Positions 17,069-26,900 of a stretch of 64,000 bases of DNA are shown here, piece by piece. This DNA comes from Variovorax paradoxus (lineage in GTDB: Bacteria; Pseudomonadota; Gammaproteobacteria; Burkholderiales; Burkholderiaceae_C), in the NCBI GenBank assembly GCA_016806145.1, contig CP063166.1, positions 4,898,001 through 4,962,000 of the forward strand, given 5' to 3'. The position numbers and the translations under genes are program-made. The notes beneath the pieces were generated by a model. The model was not told the origin of the DNA and did not search any database. It saw only the letters and a program-made list of their open reading frames with translations. Positions within the stretch are counted from its first letter, which is position 1. Each line of letters starts with the position of its first letter.

Positions 17069-19468
17069 ATGCGTTCTACGCCTCGCCACCGCCTTCTGAG
17101 CGCCGCGCTTGCCGCCGCCTTCGGCACCGTCTTCGTCAGCTGGAACGGTCCGGCACTCGCCCAGACACCGGCCCAGACGGCAGCGCCCGTCTTCGACATC
17201 AACGTGGCGGCGCAACCGCTCGCCGCGGCGCTCAACGAGCTGTCGCGCCAGACCGGCACGCAGATCCTGGCGTCGGGCGAGGTGGTATCGCGCATCAACG
17301 CGCCGGCCGTCTCGGGCCGCCTGAACTTCCAGCAGGCGCTCGACCGGCTGCTCGCCGGCAGCGGCCTGGCCGCGTCGCGCGAAGGCGCCGCGGTGGTCAT
17401 CCGCGCCGCCGGCGCGGCCGAGGCGGGCCGCACGCTGCCGCCCGTGCACGTGACCTCGACGCTCGATGCCGACACGACGGCCGCGGTCCAGCGCGAAGGC
17501 ACGGCGGCCGAGGGCTACCGCGTCCGCTCGGCCACCTCGGTCGGCGCGCTCGGCAACATGGACCTGCGCGATGCGCCGTTCGCGATCAACGTGGTGCCGC
17601 GCGAACTGCTGCAGAACATCCAGGCGCAGTCGCCCGACGACGTCTACAAGGTCAGTCCCTCCACCCTGTCGCAGACGCCGCAGGTCAGTGGCTGGGCACC
17701 GATGGTCAAGATCCGCGGCTTCAGCAGCTACGACCGCGCCGAGGACGGCCTGCGCCGTTCGTTCGGCTTCGCCGCCTCGCTCGAGGACAAGGAGCGCGTC
17801 GAGGTGCTCAACGGGCTCTCGGGCTTCCTGTTCGGCGCGGCCTCGCCCGGCGGCATGGTGAACTACGTCAACAAGCGCCCGACGCTGGAGCGCCTCAACA
17901 GCGTGACGGTGGGCAACTACGGCGGCAGCCAGTACTACGTGCATGGCGACTTCGGCGGCCAGTTCGACAGCGAAGGCCGCGTGGGCTACCGCCTCAACCT
18001 CGTGCGCCAGAAGGGCGAGACCGCCGTCGACGACCAGAAGATCGACCGCTCGCTCGCGAGCCTGGCGCTGGACTTCAAGGTCACCGACAAGCTCAAGCTC
18101 GAGCTCGGCGCGAGCTACAGCGACTACCACATGCAGGCGCCCACGGCCTACTGGTCGTTCCGCGAGGGCGTGCGCCGCATCCAGGCGCCCGATTCGAGCA
18201 AGAACTGGGGCCAGCCCTGGATCCAGGACGAGACCGAGAGCCGCAAGCTGATGGCCAAGGCCATCTACGAGGCCAACGACCATCTCACGCTGCGCGCGGC
18301 CTATCTGCGCGACAGCCAGGAGCGGCCCAAGCAGGACCACACCCAGAACTCGGTGCGCTCGCCCACCGAGTACTACCAGATCCGCATCCACTCGGGCCCG
18401 ACCAAGACCAAGTCCGAGGCCTGGCAGGCCCTCGCCGACCTGTCGTTCGACACCGGCCCACTCGCCCACAAGCTCACGATGGGCTACTACGGCTTCGAAG
18501 ACACGCAGTGGCAGACCTCCTACGCCCCGAACACCGGCTACCTCGGGCCGAACGGCTTCATCACGCCCAACCACGTGCTGCAGCCGGTCTGGCCGGCCAT
18601 CCCGCCGAACTCGATGTACTACTCGAGCCGCATCCGCAACGAGAACTGGGTGATCGGCGACATGATCCGCTTCAACGACCAGTGGTCGGTGCTGGTGGGC
18701 GCCAACCGCAGCACCATCAAGACGCTCGACCGCAACCGGTACGGCGCGCCGAACCAGCCGGACTACGACCGTTCGCGCACCTCGCCCAACGTCTCGCTGA
18801 TCTTCAAGCCGCAGCCGTGGCTGACCACCTACGCGACCTACATCGAGGGCCTGGAGCCCGGCGGCATCGCGCCGCTGACCGCCTCCAACAGCATGAGCGT
18901 GATGCCGCCGATGCAGAGCAAGCAGAAGGAAATCGGCGCGAAGGCCGAGCTCGGCGGCGTGCTGCTGAGCGGCGCGCTGTTCGACATCGAGAAGGCCTAC
19001 GAGTACACCGACCGCAACAACACCTATCGCCAGGACGGCAAGCAGCGCCATCGCGGCGCCGAGGTCTCGGCCTCGGGCAAGCTGACCGAATCGTGGAGCA
19101 TCGTGAGCGGCGTGACCTGGCTCACCGCCAAGGTCGAGGGCGGCACCTACAACAACAACGCGCCGATGAACGTGCCGAAGCTGCTGGCCAAGCTCTACAC
19201 CGAGTACGAGCTGCCCTTCGTGCCGGGCCTGAGCCTGACCGGCGGCATCTATCACGTCGGCAAGCAGTGGGCGACCGCAACCAACACCAGCCGCCTGCCC
19301 TCGTTCACCACCGTCGACCTCGGCCTGCGCTACGCGACCAAGGTCTCGGGCAAGCCGGTGTCGCTGCGCCTGACGGTAAACAACGTCGCCAACCGCGACT
19401 ACTGGCTCAACAGCTACTACCTGGGCAACCCGCGCAGCGTGGCGTTCTCGGCGCAGATGGCGTTTTGA
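17069..19468 (+). CDS. TonB-dependent ferric-siderophore receptor with STN signalling domain
   Basis: This 799-residue outer-membrane receptor has a signal peptide ending near PALAQT, an STN domain (FDINVAAQPLAAALNELS, about residues 45-115), a TonB-box-like stretch near PPVHVTS, a plug domain with MVKIRGFSSYD, and a 22-strand barrel that ends in Phe (SAQMAF). The STN domain marks it as a transducer of the FpvA/FecA class, matching the sigma/FecR pair upstream. It should import the ferric form of the siderophore made here. The ATG at 17069 gives the signal peptide and has GGAG upstream. The 165-base gap before it holds three CGTC tetramers but no TAAAC-like partner at the right distance, so I see no clear promoter there. 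Confidence 0.93.
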   Translation: MRSTPRHRLLSAALAAAFGTVFVSWNGPALAQTPAQTAAPVFDINVAAQPLAAALNELSRQTGTQILASGEVVSRINAPAVSGRLNFQQALDRLLAGSGLAASREGAAVVIRAAGAAEAGRTLPPVHVTSTLDADTTAAVQREGTAAEGYRVRSATSVGALGNMDLRDAPFAINVVPRELLQNIQAQSPDDVYKVSPSTLSQTPQVSGWAPMVKIRGFSSYDRAEDGLRRSFGFAASLEDKERVEVLNGLSGFLFGAASPGGMVNYVNKRPTLERLNSVTVGNYGGSQYYVHGDFGGQFDSEGRVGYRLNLVRQKGETAVDDQKIDRSLASLALDFKVTDKLKLELGASYSDYHMQAPTAYWSFREGVRRIQAPDSSKNWGQPWIQDETESRKLMAKAIYEANDHLTLRAAYLRDSQERPKQDHTQNSVRSPTEYYQIRIHSGPTKTKSEAWQALADLSFDTGPLAHKLTMGYYGFEDTQWQTSYAPNTGYLGPNGFITPNHVLQPVWPAIPPNSMYYSSRIRNENWVIGDMIRFNDQWSVLVGANRSTIKTLDRNRYGAPNQPDYDRSRTSPNVSLIFKPQPWLTTYATYIEGLEPGGIAPLTASNSMSVMPPMQSKQKEIGAKAELGGVLLSGALFDIEKAYEYTDRNNTYRQDGKQRHRGAEVSASGKLTESWSIVSGVTWLTAKVEGGTYNNNAPMNVPKLLAKLYTEYELPFVPGLSLTGGIYHVGKQWATATNTSRLPSFTTVDLGLRYATKVSGKPVSLRLTVNNVANRDYWLNSYYLGNPRSVAFSAQMAF

Positions 19469-20367
19469 GCGGGCTCGTCGCACCCGGCCTGTCGCGCCGC
19501 GGCCTGCTGGGCGGCATGCTACTGCTCGCGGGACGCGGGTCCGGCGCCGCCACGCGGCGCATCGCGGCACTGGACTGGGTCAGCGCTCAGAACCTGATGG
19601 CGCTGGGCGTGGCGCCGCTGGCGATGCCCGAGCTCGATCTCTACCGGCACGTGGTGGTGGAGCCCGGCCCGGGCGCCGCGACGCGGGAGCTGGGACTGCG
19701 CGCGGAGCCCAACTTCGAGCTGCTCGCGTCGCTGAAGCCCGACCTGCAGGTCTACACCGCGGAGATGGCCGCGCTGCTGCCCAAGCTCGGCCGCATCTCG
19801 CCCACGCTGCGCTTCGACCCCTATCCGCCCGGCGGCGCGCCCGACCTCTGGCTGGCGGGACGCGACGCGCTGCTGCGCCTGGGCAGCGCGCTCGGACGCG
19901 CGCCGGCCGCCGAGGCCTACGCGCGCGCCTGCGCCGAGGAACTGGACCGGTGGCGCGAGCGCATGCGCGGCTACGACGGGCGGCCCGTCTACGTGGCCAC
20001 GATCCTCGACGGCCGCCGCATGCTGGTGTTCGGCCGCGGCAGCCTGTTCCAGAGCGTGCTCGACCGTTACGGCGTGATCAATGCCTGGGACGGCCCGACC
20101 TCGCGCTTCGGCCACCTGACGGTGTCGGTGGACCAGTTGCTGCGTCGGCCCGAAGCGCGCCTGCTGGCGGTCGGCAACGACACGCCGCAGCACCTGCTGC
20201 GCGTGCTGCGCACGCCGGTCATCGCGAGCCTGCCGTTCTCGCGCGCCGGCCGCGTGAGCATCGTCCCCAACGTGCTGTTCTATGGCGGCTTGCCACCGGC
20301 ACGCCGCTTCGCGCGCCTCGCGGCCGAGGCGCTCGGCCGCCGCGACGACGGCGAGGGCCGGCCATGA
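19465..20367 (+). CDS. FhuD-like periplasmic ferric-siderophore binding protein
   Basis: This protein of about 300 residues is a class III (TroA/FhuD) substrate-binding protein, with ALDWVSAQNLMALGVAPLAMPE near the N-terminus, a central helix and a C-terminal lobe with GRVSIVPNVLFYGGLPPARRFA. The N-terminus carries a twin-arginine motif (SRRGLLGGM), so Tat export is likely, as for other FhuD-type proteins. The start is inferred to be the TTG at 19465, which overlaps the receptor stop (TTGA); the next in-frame Met lies inside the signal peptide. It delivers the ferric siderophore to the permease encoded next, whose ATG overlaps this stop (ATGA). Confidence 0.88.
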   Translation: MSGLVAPGLSRRGLLGGMLLLAGRGSGAATRRIAALDWVSAQNLMALGVAPLAMPELDLYRHVVVEPGPGAATRELGLRAEPNFELLASLKPDLQVYTAEMAALLPKLGRISPTLRFDPYPPGGAPDLWLAGRDALLRLGSALGRAPAAEAYARACAEELDRWRERMRGYDGRPVYVATILDGRRMLVFGRGSLFQSVLDRYGVINAWDGPTSRFGHLTVSVDQLLRRPEARLLAVGNDTPQHLLRVLRTPVIASLPFSRAGRVSIVPNVLFYGGLPPARRFARLAAEALGRRDDGEGRP

Positions 20368-22340
20368 GATGGCGCAGCCACCCGCAAGCGGCCGGACTGG
20401 CCATGGCCGGCGGCATGACGCTGGTGATGGGCCTGTTCGCCGCCTACAACCTGAGCGCCACGCTGTCGGGCGGCGCGGCCGCGGGCGCCGCGCCCGGGCA
20501 GCAGGAAACCCGCGCGCTGATGGTCTATTACCTGCTGCTGCCGCGGCTGGCCGTGTCGCTGCTGGCCGGCGCCGCGCTGGGACTGTCGGGCGCCATCCTG
20601 CAGCGCCTGCTGCGCAATCCGCTGGCCGAGCCCTCGACGCTGGGCGTGTCGGCCGGCGCCTATCTGGCGCTCGCGGTGGCGACGCTGTTCGCGCCCGCGC
20701 TGGCGCTGGCGGCGCCGGAGCTCGTGACCTTCGCGGGCGCGCTGGCCGCGCTCGGCGCGGTGCTGATGCTGTCCTGGCGCAAGAGCCTGTCGCCGATCAC
20801 GGTCACGCTCTCGGGCCTGATCGTGAGCCTCTACTGCTCGGCCGTGAGTTCGGTGCTGGCGCTTTTCTTCCACGAGTTCCTGGCCGGCCAGATCCTCTGG
20901 GGCGCGGGCTTCCTCGACCAGCAGGACTGGAGCGGCGCGCAGTACCTGTGGCCGCGGCTGCTGGTCGCCGCCGCGGCGGCCGCGCTGCTCATGCGGCCGC
21001 TGAGCATCATGGCGCTGGGCGACGAGAATGCGCGCAGCCTGGGGCTGCCGCTCGCGGCCTACCGGCTGCTCGCGCTGGTGGTGGCGGCCGGCCTGGCGGC
21101 GGTGGCGACCTCGGCGGTCGGCATCATCGGCTTCATCGGCCTGGCGGCACCCACGCTCGCGCGCGCGAGCGGCGTGCGCGTGGGCGGCTCGATGTTCTTC
21201 TGGTCGGGCCTCATGGGCGCGCTGCTGCTGGCCACGGCCGACCAGATCGTGCAGTCGCTGCCGGTGACCTTCCGCATCTTCCCGACCGGCGCCGTGACCG
21301 GCCTGCTCGGCGCGCCGCTGCTGTTCCTGCTGATCCGCCGCCTCAAGATGCTCGCGCCCCAGTCCTCGAGCGGCCCGCGCCACGTGCGGCTGCTCGCGCA
21401 TCCGGGCCGCGTGCTGGCGGCCATGGCGGGGTTGTCGCTGCTGGCCGCATGGATCGCATTGGTCGTCGGCCGCGGCGTCGAGGGCTGGTCCGTCGCGCTA
21501 CTGCCGCCGGCCGACCTGTTCGAATGGCGCGCGCCGCGCGTGCTCGCGGCCTTCAGCGGCGGCGCCATGCTGGCGCTGGCCGGCGCGATCCTGCAACGCA
21601 CCACCGGCAACGCGCTCGCCTCGCCCGAGGTGCTGGGCGTGTCCTCGGGCGCGATCCTGAGCCTGATCTGCTTCACGCTGCTGTCGAGCGAGCCGACCCG
21701 CACCGCGCAGATCGCGGCCGGCGGGTTCGGCGCCTTCGCGGTGCTCGCGCTGATGCGCCTGCTGTCGCGCCAGCCGGGATTCAGCGGCGACCGCCTGCTG
21801 CTGATCGGCATCGCGCTCGGGTCGGTGTCGAGCTTCATCACGGCGGTGCTGATGGTCTCGCAGGACCCGCGGCTCAACCAGCTGCTGGCATGGTTGTCCG
21901 GCTCGACCTACGCGGTCAGCGGCGGCGAGGCCCTGCTGGCCGCCGGCCTGCTGGGCGCGGGCCTGGCCTGCGTGCCGCTGGTGAGCCGCTGGCTGGATCT
22001 GCTGCCGCTGGGCGAGGTGCACGCGTCGGCGCGCGGCATGCGCCTGAACGCCAGCCGCAACATGCTGTTCACGCTGGCCAGCGCGCTCACCGCGGGCGCG
22101 ACCATGCTGGTCGGGCCGCTGAGCTTCGCCGGCCTGATGGGCCCGCACCTGGCCCGGCTCGTGGGCTTCCAGCGCGCCGGCACGCACCTGTTCGCCTCGG
22201 CACTGGCCGGCGGGCTGATCCTGCTGCTGGCCGACTGGATCGGCCGCAACATCCTGTTCCCGTTCCAGGTGCCGGCCGGCCTGCTGGCGGCCCTGGTGGG
22301 CGGGCCTTTTCTCCTCTACCTGATCGGGAGACGCGCATGA
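20364..22340 (+). CDS. fhuB: FhuB-type double-length ferric-siderophore ABC permease
   Basis: This 658-residue protein consists of two tandem FecCD permease halves, each with the conserved LxGAxLxxxGxxLQ-type motif: LGLSGAILQRLLRNPLAEP in the first half and LALAGAILQRTTGNALASP in the second. Each half has about ten membrane helices. A fused permease is diagnostic of FhuB-type importers of hydroxamate siderophores, which agrees with the hydroxyornithine chemistry predicted here. The start is the ATG that overlaps the binding-protein stop. It pairs with the ATPase encoded at 23142-23927. Confidence 0.93.
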   Translation: MRWRSHPQAAGLAMAGGMTLVMGLFAAYNLSATLSGGAAAGAAPGQQETRALMVYYLLLPRLAVSLLAGAALGLSGAILQRLLRNPLAEPSTLGVSAGAYLALAVATLFAPALALAAPELVTFAGALAALGAVLMLSWRKSLSPITVTLSGLIVSLYCSAVSSVLALFFHEFLAGQILWGAGFLDQQDWSGAQYLWPRLLVAAAAAALLMRPLSIMALGDENARSLGLPLAAYRLLALVVAAGLAAVATSAVGIIGFIGLAAPTLARASGVRVGGSMFFWSGLMGALLLATADQIVQSLPVTFRIFPTGAVTGLLGAPLLFLLIRRLKMLAPQSSSGPRHVRLLAHPGRVLAAMAGLSLLAAWIALVVGRGVEGWSVALLPPADLFEWRAPRVLAAFSGGAMLALAGAILQRTTGNALASPEVLGVSSGAILSLICFTLLSSEPTRTAQIAAGGFGAFAVLALMRLLSRQPGFSGDRLLLIGIALGSVSSFITAVLMVSQDPRLNQLLAWLSGSTYAVSGGEALLAAGLLGAGLACVPLVSRWLDLLPLGEVHASARGMRLNASRNMLFTLASALTAGATMLVGPLSFAGLMGPHLARLVGFQRAGTHLFASALAGGLILLLADWIGRNILFPFQVPAGLLAALVGGPFLLYLIGRRA

Positions 22341-22371
22341 GCACCGCGCCGCGAAGCACGAAGCCACTTCC

Positions 22372-23145
22372 ATGAGCGTCGACAAGATGCTGCCGCTGCG
22401 CGTCGTCGCATCGACCCGCCTGACGCCGCACATGCTGCGGCTGCGGCTGGCCGGCCACGGCCTCGCGCCCTACGAGGACATGCGCGAACTGCACGTGCGC
22501 CTGTACGTGCCGCGACTCGGGCACCACGCGGCCGTGCAACGGGCGCTGCGCGAACTCGAGGGGCCGCCGGATGCCGCGCTCGTGGCCCGGATGACCGCGC
22601 GCTACTACACCGTGCGCCGGGTCGATGCGCGCGCGGGCTGGCTCGACATCGACTTCGTGCTGCACGAACCCGCCGGCCCGGGCAGCGCCTTCGCGCTGCA
22701 GGCCCGCCCGGGCGACCTGTGCGCGATCTCCGCGCCCTGCGGCCGTGGCGCGCGAGCGGCCCAGCGCTACCTGCTGGCCGGCGACGAGTCCGCCCTGCCC
22801 GCGATCGCGCGCATCGCGGAATCACTGCCCGCGCGCGCCCTCGGCACCATCGTGGTCGAGGTCGCGTCGGCCGACGAACGCATCGACTTCGAGCGGCCGG
22901 CGGGCATGCCGCTGCACTGGCTGCATCGCGACGGCGAGCCGGCGTGCGCGAGCACGCGGATCGAGGCCCTGGTGCGCGCGGAGCTCGCGCGGCTGCCGCC
23001 CCCCGATCCCGCGCTGTTCGTCTGGCTGGCCGGCGAATGGACCGTCGCCGCCAGTCTGCGGCCGCTGCTCGCCGCCTACAAACCGCACAGTCTCTGCGTC
23101 GCCTACTGGCGCGACGAACCACCCCGCGAGGACAACGACACGTGA
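22372..23145 (+). CDS. Siderophore-interacting protein (SIP/ViuB family) ferric-siderophore reductase
   Basis: This 257-residue cytosolic protein has the FAD-binding beta-barrel motif YYTVRR (about residues 83-88, equivalent to the R-x-Y-T/S pattern) and the SIP C-terminal NAD(P)H-binding region with LLAGDESALPAIARI and WLAGEWTVA. Family members reduce the imported ferric siderophore to release Fe(II). It sits between the permease (31 bases before) and the ATPase (GTGA overlap after) and completes the import-and-release set. The ATG at 22372 is the natural start; another ATG at 22337 is out of frame. Confidence 0.9.
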   Translation: MSVDKMLPLRVVASTRLTPHMLRLRLAGHGLAPYEDMRELHVRLYVPRLGHHAAVQRALRELEGPPDAALVARMTARYYTVRRVDARAGWLDIDFVLHEPAGPGSAFALQARPGDLCAISAPCGRGARAAQRYLLAGDESALPAIARIAESLPARALGTIVVEVASADERIDFERPAGMPLHWLHRDGEPACASTRIEALVRAELARLPPPDPALFVWLAGEWTVAASLRPLLAAYKPHSLCVAYWRDEPPREDNDT

Positions 23146-23927
23146 CGACGGATACGCCGCTCTATTCCCTGCGCGATGTGCGCTTCGCCGTTCCGGGCCG
23201 CGAACTGCTGCATCCGCTCACGCTGGAGCTGCCGGCGCGGCGCGCCATCGCGCTGATCGGCCACAACGGCTCCGGCAAGTCGACGCTGCTCAAGCTGCTG
23301 GCGCGCCAGCAGCCGCCCAGCGGCGGCAGCATCTCGTTCGAGGGTGAGCCGCTCGCGCGATGGAGCGATCGCGCGTTCGCGCGCAAGGTCGCCTACCTGC
23401 CCCAGTCGACGCCCGATGCCTCGGGCATGCTGGTGCGCGACCTGGTGGCGCTGGGCCGCTACCCGTGGCACGGCGCGCTGGGCCGCTACGGCGCCGCCGA
23501 CCGGCGCAAGGTGGCCGAGGCGATCGAGCTGACCGACATCGGCCAGTACGCCGACCGCCTCGTGGACACGCTCTCCGGCGGCGAGCGCCAGCGCGTCTGG
23601 CTCGCCATGCTGGTGGCGCAGGACGCGCAGTGCCTGCTGCTCGACGAGCCGATCTCGGCGCTCGACATCGCGCACCAGGTCGACGTGCTGTCGCTGGTGC
23701 ACCGCCTCGCGCGCGAGAAGGGCGTGGCCGTGGTCGTCGTGCTGCACGACGTGAACATGGCCGCGCGCTTCTGCGACGAGATCATCGCGCTGCACGGCGG
23801 CGCGATGATCGCGCGCGGCACGCCGGACGCGATCATGCAGCCCGAGGCGCTGCGGCGCATCTACGGCATCCCGATGGAGGTGCTCACGCAGCACGCCACG
23901 GGCAAGCCCGTGGCGCTGGCCTGCTAG
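23142..23927 (+). CDS. FhuC/FecE-type ferric-siderophore ABC transporter ATPase
   Basis: This 261-residue ATPase has Walker A GHNGSGKST, Q-loop LPQS, signature LSGGERQRVWLAM, Walker B CLLLDEPISALD and switch His in VVLHDVNMAARF. The set is typical of iron-siderophore importers. It starts at a GTG whose last bases overlap the reductase stop (GTGA). It ends only 12 bases from the convergent stop of the giant NRPS gene, and no terminator-like hairpin is visible in that gap. Confidence 0.93.
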   Translation: MTTDTPLYSLRDVRFAVPGRELLHPLTLELPARRAIALIGHNGSGKSTLLKLLARQQPPSGGSISFEGEPLARWSDRAFARKVAYLPQSTPDASGMLVRDLVALGRYPWHGALGRYGAADRRKVAEAIELTDIGQYADRLVDTLSGGERQRVWLAMLVAQDAQCLLLDEPISALDIAHQVDVLSLVHRLAREKGVAVVVVLHDVNMAARFCDEIIALHGGAMIARGTPDAIMQPEALRRIYGIPMEVLTQHATGKPVALAC

Positions 23928-23939
23928 GCCCGCTGCCCG

Positions 23940-26900
23940 TCACACCGCCTCCACTCCCGAGCGCAGCCCGACCTGGCCGGCCAGCGTGTCGGCCACCGCC
24001 TGCAGCAGCCCGGCGTCGCTCGGCATGCCGTCGTGCGTGGCATCGACGCGGACCCGCGCCATCTCGGGCTGTCCGAGCTGCAGCGCGAGCGCGCGCGCAT
24101 CGTCGCGCGGGCGCTGCGCGGCCCACCAGGCGCATGCCGGCACCTCGAGCGCCGGCAGCGCCGGGCTGTCGAGCGAGAGCCGGCGCAACCGGTGGCCCAC
24201 GACCAGGTGGCGCGCCAGCTCCGCGTCGCTCATCGCCGCGAACACCGGATGCACCGCCTGCGCACGCGGCCCGCGCGAGGCCGCGACCCGCGACAGCCAG
24301 CCCGCCAGCGCCGCGGGGTCGGCATCGTGCGCCGGCAGGCCGTCGGGCAGGGCCGGCGCCGCGCCGGCGCCGGGCCACATCGCCGCCACGAAGTCCGCGA
24401 CCTCGCGCTGCCAGTCCAGCGGCTCGCGCGCGCCGGCGGCCGGCACGTAGGGATCGATAAGCCCCAGGTAGGCCACGCGCTGCCCCTCGGCCTCCAGCCG
24501 CGCCGCCACCAGCGCGGCCAGCGTGCCGCCGAGCGACCAGCCCAGCAGCAGGTACGGCCCGCGCGGCTGCTCCTGCCGGATCGCGCGCGCATGGTCGGCC
24601 GCCATCTGCTGCAGCGACGCATCGCGGTGCGCGGGGTCGGCGAGCATCCGGCACATCACGCCGATCACCGGGCGCTGCTCCTGCAGCAGCCGCGCGAGCG
24701 GCTGGTAGTCGAAGACGGTGCCGTAGCCCGCGTGCAGGCAGAACAGCGGCGTGCCTTCCTGGCCCGTGCCGTTCAGGCGCACCAGCGGCGAACCGACCGG
24801 CGCGGCCGGTGCCGGCGGCGCGGCGCCGAGGCCGAGCAGGCCCGCGATGGTCGGCCGCTGCAGCAGGTCGCGCAGCTTCAGGCGCGGCCCGGGCAGGCCC
24901 AGCGCCGCCATGCGCCCGACGGTCTTCAGGCTCAGCAGCGAATCGCCGCCGAGCTCGAAGAAGTTGTCGGTCTCGCCGACGCGCGGCACGCCCAGCACCT
25001 GCTGCCACACCGCCGCCACCGCGGCGGCCTCGGGCGTGGAGGGAGCCACCCAGTGCCGCGTCGCGCGCGCATCGGGCGCGGGCAGCGCGTTGCGGTCGAG
25101 CTTGCCGCTGATCAGGCGCGGCAGCGCCTCCATGGGAATCACGTGCGTGGGCACCATGTAGTCGGGCAGGCTCTCGGCCAGCCCGGGCCTGACGCGCGCC
25201 GCGAGCGCCTCGGCGTCCTCGCCGGCGGCGGGCACCACGTAGGCCGCCAGCTGCCGCCCAGCGCCGGCCTCGACCGCGGCGACCACCGCATCGGCCACGC
25301 CGGGCAGGCTCCGCAGCCGCGCCTCGATCTCGCCGAGCTCGATGCGGAAGCCGCGGATCTTCACCTGGTGGTCCTGCCGCCCCACGTACTCGAGCTGGCC
25401 GTCCTCGCGCCAGCGCACCAGGTCGCCGGTGCGGTACAGGCGCCCGCCGGCCGCGTCGTACGGGTCGGCCACGTAGCGCTCGGCGGTCATGCCGCCCTGG
25501 CCCTGGTAGCCGCGCGCCAGCCCCTCGCCGCCGATGTAGAGCTCGCCGACCACGCCGCGCGGCAGCAGCCGCAGCGCGGCATCGAGCACATAGGCCTGGC
25601 GTCGCCCCACCGGCTGGCCGATCGGCGCATAGGCGCAGTCGAAGCTCTCGCCGGCCTGCGCCTTCCAGATCAGCGGCGTGACCACCGTCTCGGTCGGGCC
25701 GTAGCCGTTGATCAGCAGCCGCGGCCGCAGGTGCGCGCGCACCCGCTCGTAGGCTTCGCGCGGCATGGCCTCGCCGCCGAACACGTAGAGCTCCACCGGC
25801 GGCGCCGTGCCCTGCGTCTCGGCGCACTCGGCCAGCTGCGCCAGGTAGGCCGGCGGGAAGGCGGCGTTGGTCGCGCGGTGGCGCTCGAGCGCCTCCAGGG
25901 TGCGCGGTGCCTCCCACAGCTCGTCGTCGCGCAGCGCGAGCGCGGCGCCGATGCTCAGCGCGGTCAGCCAGCGCTCGTGCGCGCCGTCGAACGAGAAGGA
26001 CATGAAATGCAGCTCGCACGACCGCGCGCGCATGCCGTAGATGTCCGCCACCGCCTGGCAGTGCATGGCCAGCGGGCCGTGCGCCACCGCCACGCCCTTG
26101 GGCCTGCCGGTCGAGCCCGAGGTGTAGATCACATAGGCGATCTGCGCCGGATGCACCGCCACGCGCGGCGCGTGCGCCGGCATCTCGCGCAGGTCGAGCT
26201 GGTCGACGCACAGTTGCGGCACCGAGGCCGGCAGCCGGTCCGCCAGTGCCGCCTGCGTCAGCACCAGGCCGAGCGCGCTGTCGGCCACGATGTAGGCATT
26301 GCGTTCCTCTGGATTGGCCGGGTCCAGCGGCACGTAGGCCGCGCCGGCCTTGAGCACCGCCAGGAAGGCGACGATGCTGTGTTCCGAGCGGCGCAGCGCG
26401 ACGCCGATCCGCGTCTCGGCGCGCGCGCCCGCGGCGATCAGGCGGTGCGCGAGCCGGTTGGCGGCCGCGTCGAGTTCGGCGCAGCTCAGCACCCGGTCCG
26501 CCACGCGCAGCGCGTCGGCCGATGGCTGCAGCGCCGCCTGGGCCGCGATCAGTTCGTGGATCGCGAGCGAATGCGGCGCCACGCCCACGCCCTGCGCCAT
26601 CGACCGCAGCGCGGCAAGCTCGGCCTCGTCGACCAGCTCCAGCGAGCGCAGCGGCCGCTGGCCGTCCCGCGCCAGTTGCCGCAGCAGGTGCATGAAGCTG
26701 CGGCTCAGGCGCTGCACGTCGTCCTGGCGCAGCATGTCGCGCCGGTGGATCAGCTTCACCGACAGCTGCTCCGCCAGGTGGACCTCGACGTCCATCGGGT
26801 AGGTGGTCACGTCGTGCGTGCGCACGTTGTCGAAGCGCAGCGAGCGCTCGCGGTGCTCGGCCAGGGTGGCGTCGACCGGGTAGTTCTCGAACACCACGAT

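Noticed and set aside
23928..23939. Terminator between the convergent ATPase and NRPS genes
   Set aside because: Only 12 bases separate the stops and no hairpin with a T-run is visible there.
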